DNA of 64,000 nt. Origin: Comamonadaceae bacterium OS-4. Lineage in GTDB: Bacteria; Pseudomonadota; Gammaproteobacteria; Burkholderiales; Burkholderiaceae_C. Under the pieces are notes generated by a model that saw only the letters and a program-made list of their open reading frames with translations, did not search any database and had not been told where the DNA came from. Each line of letters begins with the position of its first letter. Within the stretch, counting starts at the first letter, position 1. The translations under genes and the position numbers were made by a program. The DNA lies in NCBI GenBank assembly GCA_027924025.1, contig AP026970.1, forward strand, positions 1,696,501-1,760,500, read 5' to 3'. Positions 25,434-33,400 of this stretch are shown here, in pieces.

Positions 25434-26195
25434 TCAGGTCGAACTGGTGAAGCCACCATCGATCACCACAATCTCGCCGGTTACAAAGCGGTTGGCGGTG
25501 AGCAGGTTCAGCATGGTCTCGGCGACATCGTCAGAGGTCACGCAGCGCTTGAGCGGTGTGGCCTTGGCGCGCTTGCCCATGAGGTCGTCGTATTTGTCGC
25601 CCAGCATGCGCTGCATCCAGTCGCCTTCCATCCAGCCCGGTGCTACCGCGTTCACCCGGATTTCGGGCCCGAGGTTCCAGGCCAGCGTCTTGGTGAGGTT
25701 GACCACCGCAGCTTTGCTCGCTGCATAAGGCAGGGGTTGCGGCCCCGGGCGCAGGCCCACGATGCTGGCGCTATTGACCACCGCCGGGTTGCTCCCTTTT
25801 TTTAGCAGTGGCAAGGCTGCGCGCGTCACTTGGAAGGTGCCTCGCACATTCACCGCAAAAGTGCGGTCCCACTCGGCCATGTCGAGGCTTTCCAGGTCCT
25901 TCACCTTCCAGGTCGCGGTGGTGCCGGCGTTGTTGATCAGGGCGTCGAGGTGGCCGAACTCAGCGTCAATCGTGGCCATCATGGCGCGCACAGCGCTGTC
26001 GTCGGACACATCGCACTGCACCAATAGGGTCTTAGCGCCCAAGGCTTGGGCTTCTGCGGCGGTGGCCGCTGCGCCCTTGGCGCTGGAGGCGTAGTTGATG
26101 GCAATGTCATACCCGGCCTTGGCAAGTGCCAGCACGGCGCTGCGGCCGATGCCGGTGGCTCCGCCGGTCACCAGCGCTTTTTTACGTTCACTCAT
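25434..26195 (-). CDS. SDR-family oxidoreductase (FabG/BadH-like)
   Basis: A 253-residue classical short-chain dehydrogenase. It has the cofactor motif TGGATGIGRS, NNAG at about residue 90, catalytic Ser in NSASIVG, the YAASK pair (Tyr, Lys) and a C-terminal VIDGGF. It should interconvert a hydroxyacyl and an oxoacyl compound, fitting the 3-hydroxyacyl-CoA dehydrogenase step missing elsewhere in this operon. Family similarity to FabG and to alicyclic-acid dehydrogenases such as BadH is generic, so the substrate is not proven. Confidence 0.9.
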   Translation of the reverse strand: MSERKKALVTGGATGIGRSAVLALAKAGYDIAINYASSAKGAAATAAEAQALGAKTLLVQCDVSDDSAVRAMMATIDAEFGHLDALINNAGTTATWKVKDLESLDMAEWDRTFAVNVRGTFQVTRAALPLLKKGSNPAVVNSASIVGLRPGPQPLPYAASKAAVVNLTKTLAWNLGPEIRVNAVAPGWMEGDWMQRMLGDKYDDLMGKRAKATPLKRCVTSDDVAETMLNLLTANRFVTGEIVVIDGGFTSST

Positions 26196-26234
26196 GGGAA
26201 TCTTTCTGTGGATAAGTGAGAGGGGTGCCAGGGC

Positions 26235-27212
26235 TTACTGGGCCTGGATGCCAAGATCCGCGACGATCTTTTTCATTGCTTTTTGTTGGCTGACGAAAAA
26301 CTCGCGGGCGCCTTCTACGCTGTCTTGGCGCGGGTACACGCCCAGGTCCGACAGGCGGGCGGTGATGTCGGCCGACTGGGTGATCTTGTTGATCTCTTTG
26401 TTCAGGGTCTCGATCACCTTGGGCGGTGTGCCTTCGGGCACCATGATCTGGAACCAACCGACCGCTTCAAAGCCGGGATAGGTCTCGGCCACGGTGGGGA
26501 CATCCTCAAAACCCGGCAGGCGTTTGGACGAGGTGACCGCCAGCGCATGGAGTTTTTTGGCTTTGATGTGTTGCAGCAGGCCCGGAATGCCGTCCGCCGT
26601 CATGGTGACTTCACCCGTCATGACCGCCACGATGGCAGCGGGCGGGCCGGCGTAGGGCACGGTGAACAAGCCCATGTTGCCGGACTTGTTGACCAGCTCC
26701 CCTGCGAGGTGGGGCAGGGAGTTGTTTTGCGGCGCTGCAAAGTTGAGCTTGCCGGGTTGGGCCTTGGAGGCCTTGGCCAGATCCGCCAGCGACTTGATGT
26801 TGTTGCCAGACTGGGTGACCAGAATCAGCGGGCTGATGCCGACGGTGGCGACCGATTGCAAATCGGTATCGGGGTTGAACTGCGGGTTTTTGTACACCAA
26901 GGGCGTGATGGTGCCCATGGCGGCCGGCACAAAGCCAATCGTGTAGCCGTCGTTGGCTGAGCGGGCCAGTGCAGACATGCCGGGGATGCCACCCGCACCG
27001 GGGCGGTTGTCCACCACCACGCCTTGGCCGAGTGCGGCGCTCAAGCGGTCTCCGATCAGGCGGGCCACCACGTCCGGTGCAGCACCGGCTTGGGCGGGAA
27101 CAATCATGCGGATGGGCTTGGCAGGCCAGTTTTGCGCAAATGCACCGGCTGCGCCTGCCAGCAGGCAGGCGGCCGCAATCACGGCGCGCCGTTGACGCGA
27201 TAGGGGTTTCAT
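26235..27212 (-). CDS. Bug/TctC-family solute receptor, first gene of catabolic operon
   Basis: A 325-residue periplasmic binding protein starting MKPLSRQRR at 27212 with AGGAG 5 bases upstream. It has a signal peptide (cleavage after AGAFA, about residue 25) and the Bug hallmarks WPAKPIRMIVPAQAGAAPDVVARLI and VVDNRPGAGG. Bug receptors feed tripartite tricarboxylate transporters, but no TctA/TctB genes are adjacent. It either uses a distant permease or acts as a sensor. It probably binds the acid that the downstream ligase activates. Confidence 0.9.
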   Translation of the reverse strand: MKPLSRQRRAVIAAACLLAGAAGAFAQNWPAKPIRMIVPAQAGAAPDVVARLIGDRLSAALGQGVVVDNRPGAGGIPGMSALARSANDGYTIGFVPAAMGTITPLVYKNPQFNPDTDLQSVATVGISPLILVTQSGNNIKSLADLAKASKAQPGKLNFAAPQNNSLPHLAGELVNKSGNMGLFTVPYAGPPAAIVAVMTGEVTMTADGIPGLLQHIKAKKLHALAVTSSKRLPGFEDVPTVAETYPGFEAVGWFQIMVPEGTPPKVIETLNKEINKITQSADITARLSDLGVYPRQDSVEGAREFFVSQQKAMKKIVADLGIQAQ

Positions 27213-27271
27213 GGTGTCTCCTGTGGTCGTCGACGAATATGTCGATCTGGGCGTGACTGTAGAAGTGGCCT

Positions 27272-27313
27272 GTGATTCACATAAGATGGCAAATTGCAAA
27301 TCGTGATTCATAT
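27272..27313. promoter_or_regulatory. direct repeat, candidate LysR operator
   Basis: GTGATTCACAT (27272-27282) and GTGATTCATAT (27303-27313) are near-identical and 31 bp apart, three helical turns, in the 113-bp gap between the divergent LysR and Bug genes. The first copy is itself palindromic (TGTGATTCACA). The spacing and position suit a LysR-type tetramer with regulatory and activation sites. Binding is inferred. Confidence 0.5.
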
Positions 27314-27325
27314 TTCGCATCCCCC

Positions 27326-28216
27326 ATGAAGCTTGATCAACTCCAGTACTTTGTCGCCATCGTGGAACATGGCAGCCTGCGCTCTGCGGCCCGGCGATTG
27401 GGCGTGCCGCAGCCTGCGCTCACACGCAGTATCCGTGCCTTGGAGAAGGAATTGGGGGGCTCGCTGTTCACACGCGAAACCACTGGCATGACGCTCACCG
27501 AGACCGGGCGGCGATTTCATATCCGAGCCAGCAATATCGTGCATGAAGCCCGCCGGGCCCAAGACGAAATCGCCCAGCACCGGGGCGATGACCGCGGGGC
27601 GGTGGTGGTGGCTCTGTCGATCATGCCGCACGTGGGCATGTTGCCGTTTGCCCTTAAAACCTTCCGGGCGCGCTACCCCGGAGTGAAGCTGCAAATCATC
27701 GAGGGACTGTTCCCGGATGCGGAAGGCCCTTTGCGCGATGGCACGGTGGATTTTTATCTGGGGGCTGCGCCGCGGACACCCCCGGCCCCGGGCCTGGCGA
27801 TGCGCAAAATGTTTGAGAACCGGCGCGCAGTGGTCTGCCGCAAGGGCCACCCATTGGCCAACGTGCGCTCTCTGAAGGCCTTGCAAGCGGCGGATTGGGC
27901 GATTACCGGCGTGGACTACAACGTGGAAGACGACATCGCCCGCCTGTTCGAGAGCCATGGACTCACGGCTCCGCATGTGGTGCTGCAGGCCAGCTCCGCG
28001 ATGTCCATCATGGTGAGCTTGGCCCACAGCGACTTGCTGGCGATGTTGCCCGTTCAGTGGGAAGAATTTCCGATGACCCGGGATGCGCTGCAGGTCATCC
28101 GGATCCGCGAGCCGCTGCCGGCGCCCGCGATTGTGATGGTCCAGCGCCCGGACTTTCCGCTCACACCGGCGGCTGAGTACCTGTCGGACGTGTTGAGTCG
28201 CTATGCCCCCACCTGA
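27326..28216 (+). CDS. LysR-family regulator of the adjacent catabolic operon
   Basis: A 296-residue LysR protein starting MKLDQLQYFVAIVEHGSL, the standard helix-turn-helix opening (about residues 1-60; SAARRLGVPQPALTRSI). The remainder is a substrate-binding periplasmic-type domain (about 90-290). It is divergent from the Bug receptor gene and is the obvious local regulator, probably responding to the acid substrate or its CoA ester. The in-frame start at 27272 would fall inside the promoter repeats and is unlikely. Confidence 0.92.
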   Translation: MKLDQLQYFVAIVEHGSLRSAARRLGVPQPALTRSIRALEKELGGSLFTRETTGMTLTETGRRFHIRASNIVHEARRAQDEIAQHRGDDRGAVVVALSIMPHVGMLPFALKTFRARYPGVKLQIIEGLFPDAEGPLRDGTVDFYLGAAPRTPPAPGLAMRKMFENRRAVVCRKGHPLANVRSLKALQAADWAITGVDYNVEDDIARLFESHGLTAPHVVLQASSAMSIMVSLAHSDLLAMLPVQWEEFPMTRDALQVIRIREPLPAPAIVMVQRPDFPLTPAAEYLSDVLSRYAPT

Positions 28217-28232
28217 TGGAAACAACAGAAAT

Positions 28233-28282
28233 CGGCCTCTAGCCCCCGTTTAATAGGAGCGAGCTGCTATCACAATGGTAGC
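28233..28282 (+). repeat. intergenic repeat, copy B
   Basis: CGGCCTCTAGCCCCCGTTT followed by GAGCTGCTATCACAATGGTAGC matches copy A in order and spacing. It lies between the convergent LysR and DecR-like genes and provides the last codons and the TGA stop (28270-28272) of the DecR-like gene. Confidence 0.6.
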
Positions 28283-28737
28283 GCCGTAGTGCTTTTGATC
28301 TGCTCCATCGAGAAGGCCGATGACACGCCAGAGAGCTCTGCGAGCTGGATCAGGCGCTTGTAAAACCGGTCGTAGCCGGCGATGTCGGCAGCTACGACCT
28401 TGAGCAGGTAGTCCACATCGCCGCTCATGCGGTGGAACTCTTGCACCTCGGGCATGCCGGCCACTGCGGCGGCGAATTCGCGCAGCCAGGCTTCGTCGTG
28501 CCGGTTGGTGCGCAGGCTCACAAACACGGTGACGGGCAGGCCAGCTTGTTCGCGGTTGACGATGGCCACGCGCTTTTCGATCAGGCCGGACTCTTCCATC
28601 GCCTTCACCCGTTTCCAGCACGGGGTGGTGGACAGGCCTATCTTTTCACTCAGTTGCGCCACCGACAGGGTGCCGTCTTTTTGCAGTTCACTCAAGATGG
28701 CACGGTCAGTGCGGTCCAGTTCTTTAGGGGGGCTCAT
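28270..28737 (-). CDS. Lrp/AsnC regulator, DecR (YbaO)-like
   Basis: A 155-residue regulator with an AsnC HTH (about residues 8-55, with STTPCWKRVKAMEESGLI) and a RAM domain (about 70-145). By memory it resembles E. coli DecR closely along its length: TTPCWKR, EMPEV-type MPEVQEFHRMSGDVDYLL, YDRFYKRL and a SAFSMEQIKSTTALPL end. DecR responds to cysteine and drives cysteine detoxification. Here it is divergent from a cysteine desulfurase-rhodanese fusion, which fits cysteine-responsive control. The ligand is inferred. Confidence 0.85.
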   Translation of the reverse strand: MSPPKELDRTDRAILSELQKDGTLSVAQLSEKIGLSTTPCWKRVKAMEESGLIEKRVAIVNREQAGLPVTVFVSLRTNRHDEAWLREFAAAVAGMPEVQEFHRMSGDVDYLLKVVAADIAGYDRFYKRLIQLAELSGVSSAFSMEQIKSTTALPL

Positions 28738-28759
28738 TGCTTCAATAGGGTGTTATTGG

Positions 28760-28790
28760 AGAATGAATATTCTATGGTTTGCTGAATATG
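28760..28790. promoter_or_regulatory. AT-rich dyad in the DecR-like/desulfurase intergenic region
   Basis: AGAATGAATATTCT (28760-28773) is an inverted repeat around GAATATTC, and TGAATAT recurs 19 bp further on (28783-28789). The site lies between divergent starts at 28737 and 28868 and is a reasonable Lrp-type operator controlling both genes. I have no proof of binding. Confidence 0.4.
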
Positions 28791-28867
28791 GGTAAAAAGC
28801 GAGATGTTTGTTCGCAGGTGCCTGCCTACCATCGAGGGCTTGTTTTCACCACCTTACGACGACTTCC

Positions 28868-30436
28868 ATGCACGCACCTGCCCACGAGATTTACCTGGAT
28901 TGCAATGCCACCACACCGGTGTTGCCCGCCGCTCGGGATGCTGCGGTGAGGGCCTTGTCGGGGCAATTCGGGAACCCCAGCAGCAGCCACAGCACCGGCT
29001 TGCGTGCCAAGGCGGTGCTCGATCGGGTACGTGCGCAAGTCGCCCGGGTGCTGGGGACCGGGAACGGGCAGTTGGTGTTCGGGAGCGGGGCTACCGAAGG
29101 CATTCAAACTGCCGTGCTGTCGGCCTTGTGTGCCGCGCGCACACGCCGTGATGCCGGCGAAGCGGTAAACGGGCCGATTTTGCTGGGTGCCACCGAGCAC
29201 AAAGCGGTGCCGCAAGCGGTAGCGCACTGGAACCAGCTGTTGGGCCTGAACCTGCCTGTGCTCACCGTGCCGGTCAACACACACGGCTTGCACGATCTGG
29301 CATTTCTGCAGCAACACCTGCCGGGCGCGACGCTGCTATGCACCATGGCTGCCAACAACGAGACGGGCGTGGTGTCTGACATTTCCGGCATAGAGGCCGC
29401 GTTACAGGCTAGCGGCTCCCGCGCTCTGTGGCTGGTGGACTGCGTGCAGGCGCTGGGCAAGCTCGCGTTGAATTTGGCGGCCACCCGCATCGACTACGCG
29501 CCGTTCTCCGGCCACAAGCTCTATGCGCCCAAAGGCATCGGCATGCTCTATGTGCGGGAGGGCAGCCCCTATACCGCGCTGATGGCCGGTGGTGGCCAAG
29601 AGGGCGGGCACCGCGCCGGCACCGAAAACATGCCCGGCATTGCCGCCCTGGGCGCTGTGTTGCAGGTGCTGGAAGACGGGGGTGACTCGGTGTTCCGCAG
29701 CCACGCGCAACTGGCGCAATACCGTGCCCGCCTGGCCGATGCGCTGCGCGCGACATTGCCTGGCGTGGTGTTCAACATGCCTTTTGAAGGCAGCTTGCCA
29801 ACCACGCTCAACTTTTCGGTTCCCGGCATGGACAGCAAAACTCTGCTCAATGTGTTTGATGCGGCGGGCATGCGCATCAGCGCTGGCAGCGCTTGCAGTG
29901 CCGCCAAAGCTGAACCCAGCTATGTGCTGCAGGCCATGGGCTTGCCGGCCTGGCAGACCGAGGGCGCGGTGCGCCTCTCGATAGGCGCCACGGTAGACGC
30001 AGCCTTCATCGACGAGGCATGCGCCCGCATCGCCGTCTGCGGCCAAGTGCTGCGGGCCTGCTGGGCGGGCGCTGGTCCAGTCGATGGCGGGCCAGCCTTG
30101 GCCATCGAGTGCGGTAGCGAGGGCGGCCTGTCTGCTGACGCACTGGCTGACTTCTTTCAACGCCACCCGGACGCCCGCATGGTCGATGTCCGCGATGTGG
30201 CTGAGCACCAGGCCAGCCACAACTTGCTGCCGTGGACGCAAGCCAGCACCCTGCATGTGCCCTTGGAGATCCTGCGCCACAGCATGCCTGCGGACCTGTC
30301 GCAAGCCTTCGGCCCGGTGGTCATGTTCTGCCGCAGCGGCGCACGCAGTCGCCAGGCCGCGGCGCTGTTGCGGGCACGGGGGCACACACAGGTCTGGCAT
30401 CTGGAGGGTGGGGTGGCACTGGCGGAAATGGCATAG
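28868..30436 (+). CDS. cysteine desulfurase-rhodanese fusion protein
   Basis: A 522-residue protein that joins two enzymes. Residues 1-400 are a NifS/IscS-type class V PLP desulfurase, with the PLP Lys at about 217 (SGHKLYAPKG), HRAGTENMPG, and the persulfide Cys at about 343 in SAGSACSAAK. Residues about 425-522 are a rhodanese domain with active-site Cys about 488 (CRSGARS) and the GGVALAEM end. The fused rhodanese probably accepts sulfane sulfur from the desulfurase Cys and passes it on. The start MHAPAHEIYLD fits the family; an upstream in-frame ATG would add 20 odd residues. It is divergent from a DecR-like regulator. Confidence 0.9.
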   Translation: MHAPAHEIYLDCNATTPVLPAARDAAVRALSGQFGNPSSSHSTGLRAKAVLDRVRAQVARVLGTGNGQLVFGSGATEGIQTAVLSALCAARTRRDAGEAVNGPILLGATEHKAVPQAVAHWNQLLGLNLPVLTVPVNTHGLHDLAFLQQHLPGATLLCTMAANNETGVVSDISGIEAALQASGSRALWLVDCVQALGKLALNLAATRIDYAPFSGHKLYAPKGIGMLYVREGSPYTALMAGGGQEGGHRAGTENMPGIAALGAVLQVLEDGGDSVFRSHAQLAQYRARLADALRATLPGVVFNMPFEGSLPTTLNFSVPGMDSKTLLNVFDAAGMRISAGSACSAAKAEPSYVLQAMGLPAWQTEGAVRLSIGATVDAAFIDEACARIAVCGQVLRACWAGAGPVDGGPALAIECGSEGGLSADALADFFQRHPDARMVDVRDVAEHQASHNLLPWTQASTLHVPLEILRHSMPADLSQAFGPVVMFCRSGARSRQAAALLRARGHTQVWHLEGGVALAEMA

Positions 30437-30471
30437 GTCTGTGCGCCCTGCGCATGGCACCTGGCGGCACA

Positions 30472-32268
30472 ATGTCGGGCATGCAGACATCCACACCCAC
30501 CCTTGACACCTCCACCCCCGCACTCGCCGGGCACCTCTTGGTCCAGTGCTTGATTGCACAGGGCGTTACCCACGCTTTTGGTGTGCCGGGCGAAAGCTAC
30601 TTGGCGGTGCTCGATGGCTTTCACCGCTACCGGTACCAGATTCGCTTCATCATCAACCGGCAAGAGGGCGGTGCTGCGTTCATGGCGGAAGCCCAAGGCA
30701 AGCTGACCGGCCGCCCCGGCATTTGTTTTGTGACCCGCGGCCCGGGGGCAACGAATGCCAGTATCGGTGTGCACACCGCGTTTCAGGATTCCACGCCGAT
30801 GGTGCTGTTCATCGGGGATGTGGCCAGCGACCAGCGTGACCGCGAGGCTTTTCAGGAAATGGATTACCGGGTGATGTTCGGCCCCAGCGCCCTGGGCATG
30901 GCCAAGCGGGTCGAACGGATTGACGATGCGAAACGCATTCCCGAATACGTGGCGCGCGCTTTTGCCACCGCCATGAATGGGCGCCCCGGTCCGGTGGTGC
31001 TGGTGTTGCCGGAAGACATGTTGACGCAAGTGTTGGTGCCTGATGCGGCGGGGCAACTACCCCAGCCGCTGGCCCGTGTCGAGCCCGTCGAGGCCTGGAG
31101 CGACCCCGGCGCCCTGCGGGATCTGCGCCAGCTGCTCCTGAAAGCAGAGCGCCCCTTTGTAATCGCCGGGGGCGGCGGGTGGACGCAGCAGGCGGCGCAA
31201 GCGCTGCAGCGCTTCGCTGAAAACTGGCGCTTGCCGGTGGGCAACGCGTTCCGCTTTCAAGACACCTTTGACAACCATCACCCGCAGTATGCGGGCGATG
31301 TGGGCATCGGTATCAACCCGGCGCTTGCCAAACGGGTGCGCGACAGTGACTTGATCATCGCCATCGGCCCCCGCTTGGGTGAAATGACCACCGGTGGCTA
31401 TACCCTGCTGCAAGCGCCCAAAGCGGCGCAGACGCTGGTACACATCCACGCCAGTGCAGAAGAGCTCAACCGGGTGTACCAAGCGGATCTGGCCATCCAC
31501 GCCAGCATGCGCGCCGCAGCCCGCTCTCTGGAGGTGTTGACCGCACCGGTGAATGTGCCGTGGGAGGCTTGGACACAGGCCTGCAACGCCGACTACCTGG
31601 CCAACCTGGTGCCCTCGGTGATTGCCGATTTGCCGGCCGACAACGAGCGCGGTTTGGTGGACATGCCCCATGTGATCGCCTGTTTGCAAAAGCACTTGCC
31701 TGCCGATGCGGTGCTGACCAACGGTGCCGGCAACTTTGCCAGCTGGCTGCACCGCTTCTACCGCTACACCGGCTTGGCCGCCGGGCACAAAACCCAGTTG
31801 GCGCCGACCAACGGCGCCATGGGTTATGGCGTGCCTGCAGGGATTGCGGCGGCGATTTTGAGCCAAGAGGCTGCTGGCAGCGGCCAGGGCCGTGTGGCAT
31901 TCACGATTGCCGGCGATGGCGATTTCCTGATGAACGGGCAGGAGCTCGCCACCGCGGTGCAGCACGGTGCCAAGAGCATCATTTTGCTGTTGAACAACGG
32001 CATGTACGGCACCATCCGCATGCACCAGGAGCGCGAATATCCGGAGCATGTGGCGGGTACTGCGCTGGCAAACCCCGACTTCGGTGCGCTGGCAAGGGCC
32101 TATGGCTATGCCGGTGTCACGATCCGCAAGAGTGCAGATTTTGAGGCCGAGCTGCTTGCCGCCTTGGCCCGGCCGCAGGGCACGGTGATTGAGGTGGTGC
32201 TGGAGCCGGAGCTCATCAGCACCCGCGGAACCCTGCAGAGCCTGACCCAAAACTCCCTCAAGCGATGA
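30472..32268 (+). CDS. thiamine-diphosphate enzyme, acetolactate-synthase-like
   Basis: A 598-residue TPP enzyme with the three-domain POX/ALS layout. The N-terminal domain has GVPGES and the cofactor-activating Glu in NRQEGGAAFMAEA, then RGPGATNA. The C-terminal TPP motif is GDGDFLMNGQELATAVQH with NNGMYGTIRMHQ. No small regulatory subunit (ilvH) is adjacent and it is distinct from a housekeeping IlvB. It may be a decarboxylase or carboligase acting on a 2-oxoacid; the substrate is unknown. Starts at 30472 and 30481 are both possible. It overlaps the glyoxalase-like gene by 4 bp. Confidence 0.85.
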   Translation: MSGMQTSTPTLDTSTPALAGHLLVQCLIAQGVTHAFGVPGESYLAVLDGFHRYRYQIRFIINRQEGGAAFMAEAQGKLTGRPGICFVTRGPGATNASIGVHTAFQDSTPMVLFIGDVASDQRDREAFQEMDYRVMFGPSALGMAKRVERIDDAKRIPEYVARAFATAMNGRPGPVVLVLPEDMLTQVLVPDAAGQLPQPLARVEPVEAWSDPGALRDLRQLLLKAERPFVIAGGGGWTQQAAQALQRFAENWRLPVGNAFRFQDTFDNHHPQYAGDVGIGINPALAKRVRDSDLIIAIGPRLGEMTTGGYTLLQAPKAAQTLVHIHASAEELNRVYQADLAIHASMRAAARSLEVLTAPVNVPWEAWTQACNADYLANLVPSVIADLPADNERGLVDMPHVIACLQKHLPADAVLTNGAGNFASWLHRFYRYTGLAAGHKTQLAPTNGAMGYGVPAGIAAAILSQEAAGSGQGRVAFTIAGDGDFLMNGQELATAVQHGAKSIILLLNNGMYGTIRMHQEREYPEHVAGTALANPDFGALARAYGYAGVTIRKSADFEAELLAALARPQGTVIEVVLEPELISTRGTLQSLTQNSLKR

Positions 32269-32675
32269 GCGCCATGCCTGCGCTGCAGTTGCAAGGTGTG
32301 CACCATGTGGCGGTGATTGCGTCGGACTACGCCCGCTCCAAGCACTTTTATGTCGAGGTTTTGGGTTTGCGCGTGCTGGCGGAAAACTACCGCAGCGCGC
32401 GCGATTCCTGGAAGCTGGATCTGGCCCTGCCGGATGGCTCGCAGATCGAGTTGTTTTCTTTCCCGAACCCGCCACCGCGCCCTTCACGCCCGGAGGCATG
32501 TGGCTTGCGGCACCTGTGTTTTTCGGTGGCCGATGTAGAGCGTGCCAAACATCAACTCGAGGCACAAGGCCTGGCGGTGGAAGCAGTGCGGGTCGACGAG
32601 TACACCGGCAAGCGGTTTACTTTTTTTGCCGACCCGGATGGGCTGCCACTCGAAATCTACCAGGCTGGCCAGTAA
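32265..32675 (+). CDS. glyoxalase I-like VOC protein (GloA2/YaeR type)
   Basis: A 136-residue single VOC domain with the YaeR/SMU1112c pattern: GVHHVAVIASDYARSKHFY, ELFSFPNPPPRPSRPEACGLRH and a final FFADPDGLPLEIYQ. Metal ligands are probably His in VHHVAV, His in GLRHLCFSV and Glu in LEIY. This group is annotated as a glyoxalase I-like lyase, though a true methylglyoxal role is unproven. It overlaps the TPP enzyme by 4 bp and is probably coupled to it, perhaps to process a reactive aldehyde or dicarbonyl product. Confidence 0.85.
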   Translation: MSAMPALQLQGVHHVAVIASDYARSKHFYVEVLGLRVLAENYRSARDSWKLDLALPDGSQIELFSFPNPPPRPSRPEACGLRHLCFSVADVERAKHQLEAQGLAVEAVRVDEYTGKRFTFFADPDGLPLEIYQAGQ

Positions 32676-32676
32676 A

Positions 32677-32732
32677 TTTGCTATCAAATAGATAGCTGGT
32701 TGCGCAATATATACCTGCGCTAGCGGCCTAAA
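32677..32732 (-). repeat. intergenic repeat, copy C
   Basis: Read on the minus strand it runs AGGCCGCTAGCGCAGG, an AT spacer, GCGCAACCAGC and TATC-N-GATAGC, the same order as copies A and B. It fills almost exactly the gap between the glyoxalase-like gene and the convergent unknown gene. The GCTATCAAATAGATAGC arm can form a hairpin. Confidence 0.6.
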
Positions 32733-33341
32733 TCATGCGATTTGTGTTGAGCCGAAAATGCGGTGGCGCAGGGTGGGTGCAGCGGGTTTGCTGGGCGCGG
32801 GCTTGTGGGCGCCCAAGGGGGGCAGCAAGATGAACGGGCCGGGGCCTGTGTCGCTCCATTGTGAGCAGACCATCATGTAGCTGGCGCCGTGTTCAGGTGT
32901 TTCGGTGTCCACAATCAAGGCGATCCGCAGGCCGCTGAAGCTGGACTGTGTGTACAGGCGGCGAACGCCAACCGCACCCTCAATCCGTGGGAGTTGAATC
33001 GGTTTTGCCGGTGTCCAGCGGTGGCGCAGGCCATCGGCTATGTCCAGCGCGGTGAGCGGCCTTTCGGTGCGGTAGTGCAGGGTCAAACCTTTAGCGGCGA
33101 TGACCACCAAGGCGCCCACCGAATTGCGTCCGACGGTGACAAAGTCTGCCGAAAGCTCCAGGTTTTCCAGCCGCTGGCCGCTGGCCTCAAAGCGGCTGTC
33201 GCCCGTGTCCGCAATAAAACTCCAGACCTTGCCGTCCGGCCCGATACTGATGGCTTCTTCTTGGCTTTGTGCGTTGCGCAGCACGGTGGTTTGGGTCCAG
33301 AGCGATGCCGCTGGCTCGGCAGGGTGGGTGGGGTTGGACAT
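32733..33341 (-). CDS. hypothetical protein (202 aa)
   Basis: I do not recognise a family. The start MSNPTHPAEP at 33341 is chosen because the frame upstream of it overlaps the divergent regulator gene. The sequence is soluble, without signal peptide or membrane helix, and rich in beta-type alternation (about residues 15-150). It ends with a proline/alanine linker and a short basic tail (KPAPSKPAAPTLRHRIFG). It is divergent from the CadC-like regulator with only 59 bp between them, so it may be that regulator's target. Confidence 0.6.
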   Translation of the reverse strand: MSNPTHPAEPAASLWTQTTVLRNAQSQEEAISIGPDGKVWSFIADTGDSRFEASGQRLENLELSADFVTVGRNSVGALVVIAAKGLTLHYRTERPLTALDIADGLRHRWTPAKPIQLPRIEGAVGVRRLYTQSSFSGLRIALIVDTETPEHGASYMMVCSQWSDTGPGPFILLPPLGAHKPAPSKPAAPTLRHRIFGSTQIA

Positions 33342-33400
33342 GGAATATGGTTTTGTAACAACGACTGTGGTGAGTTTGGTTCGACAGGGCCCCAAAAGTA

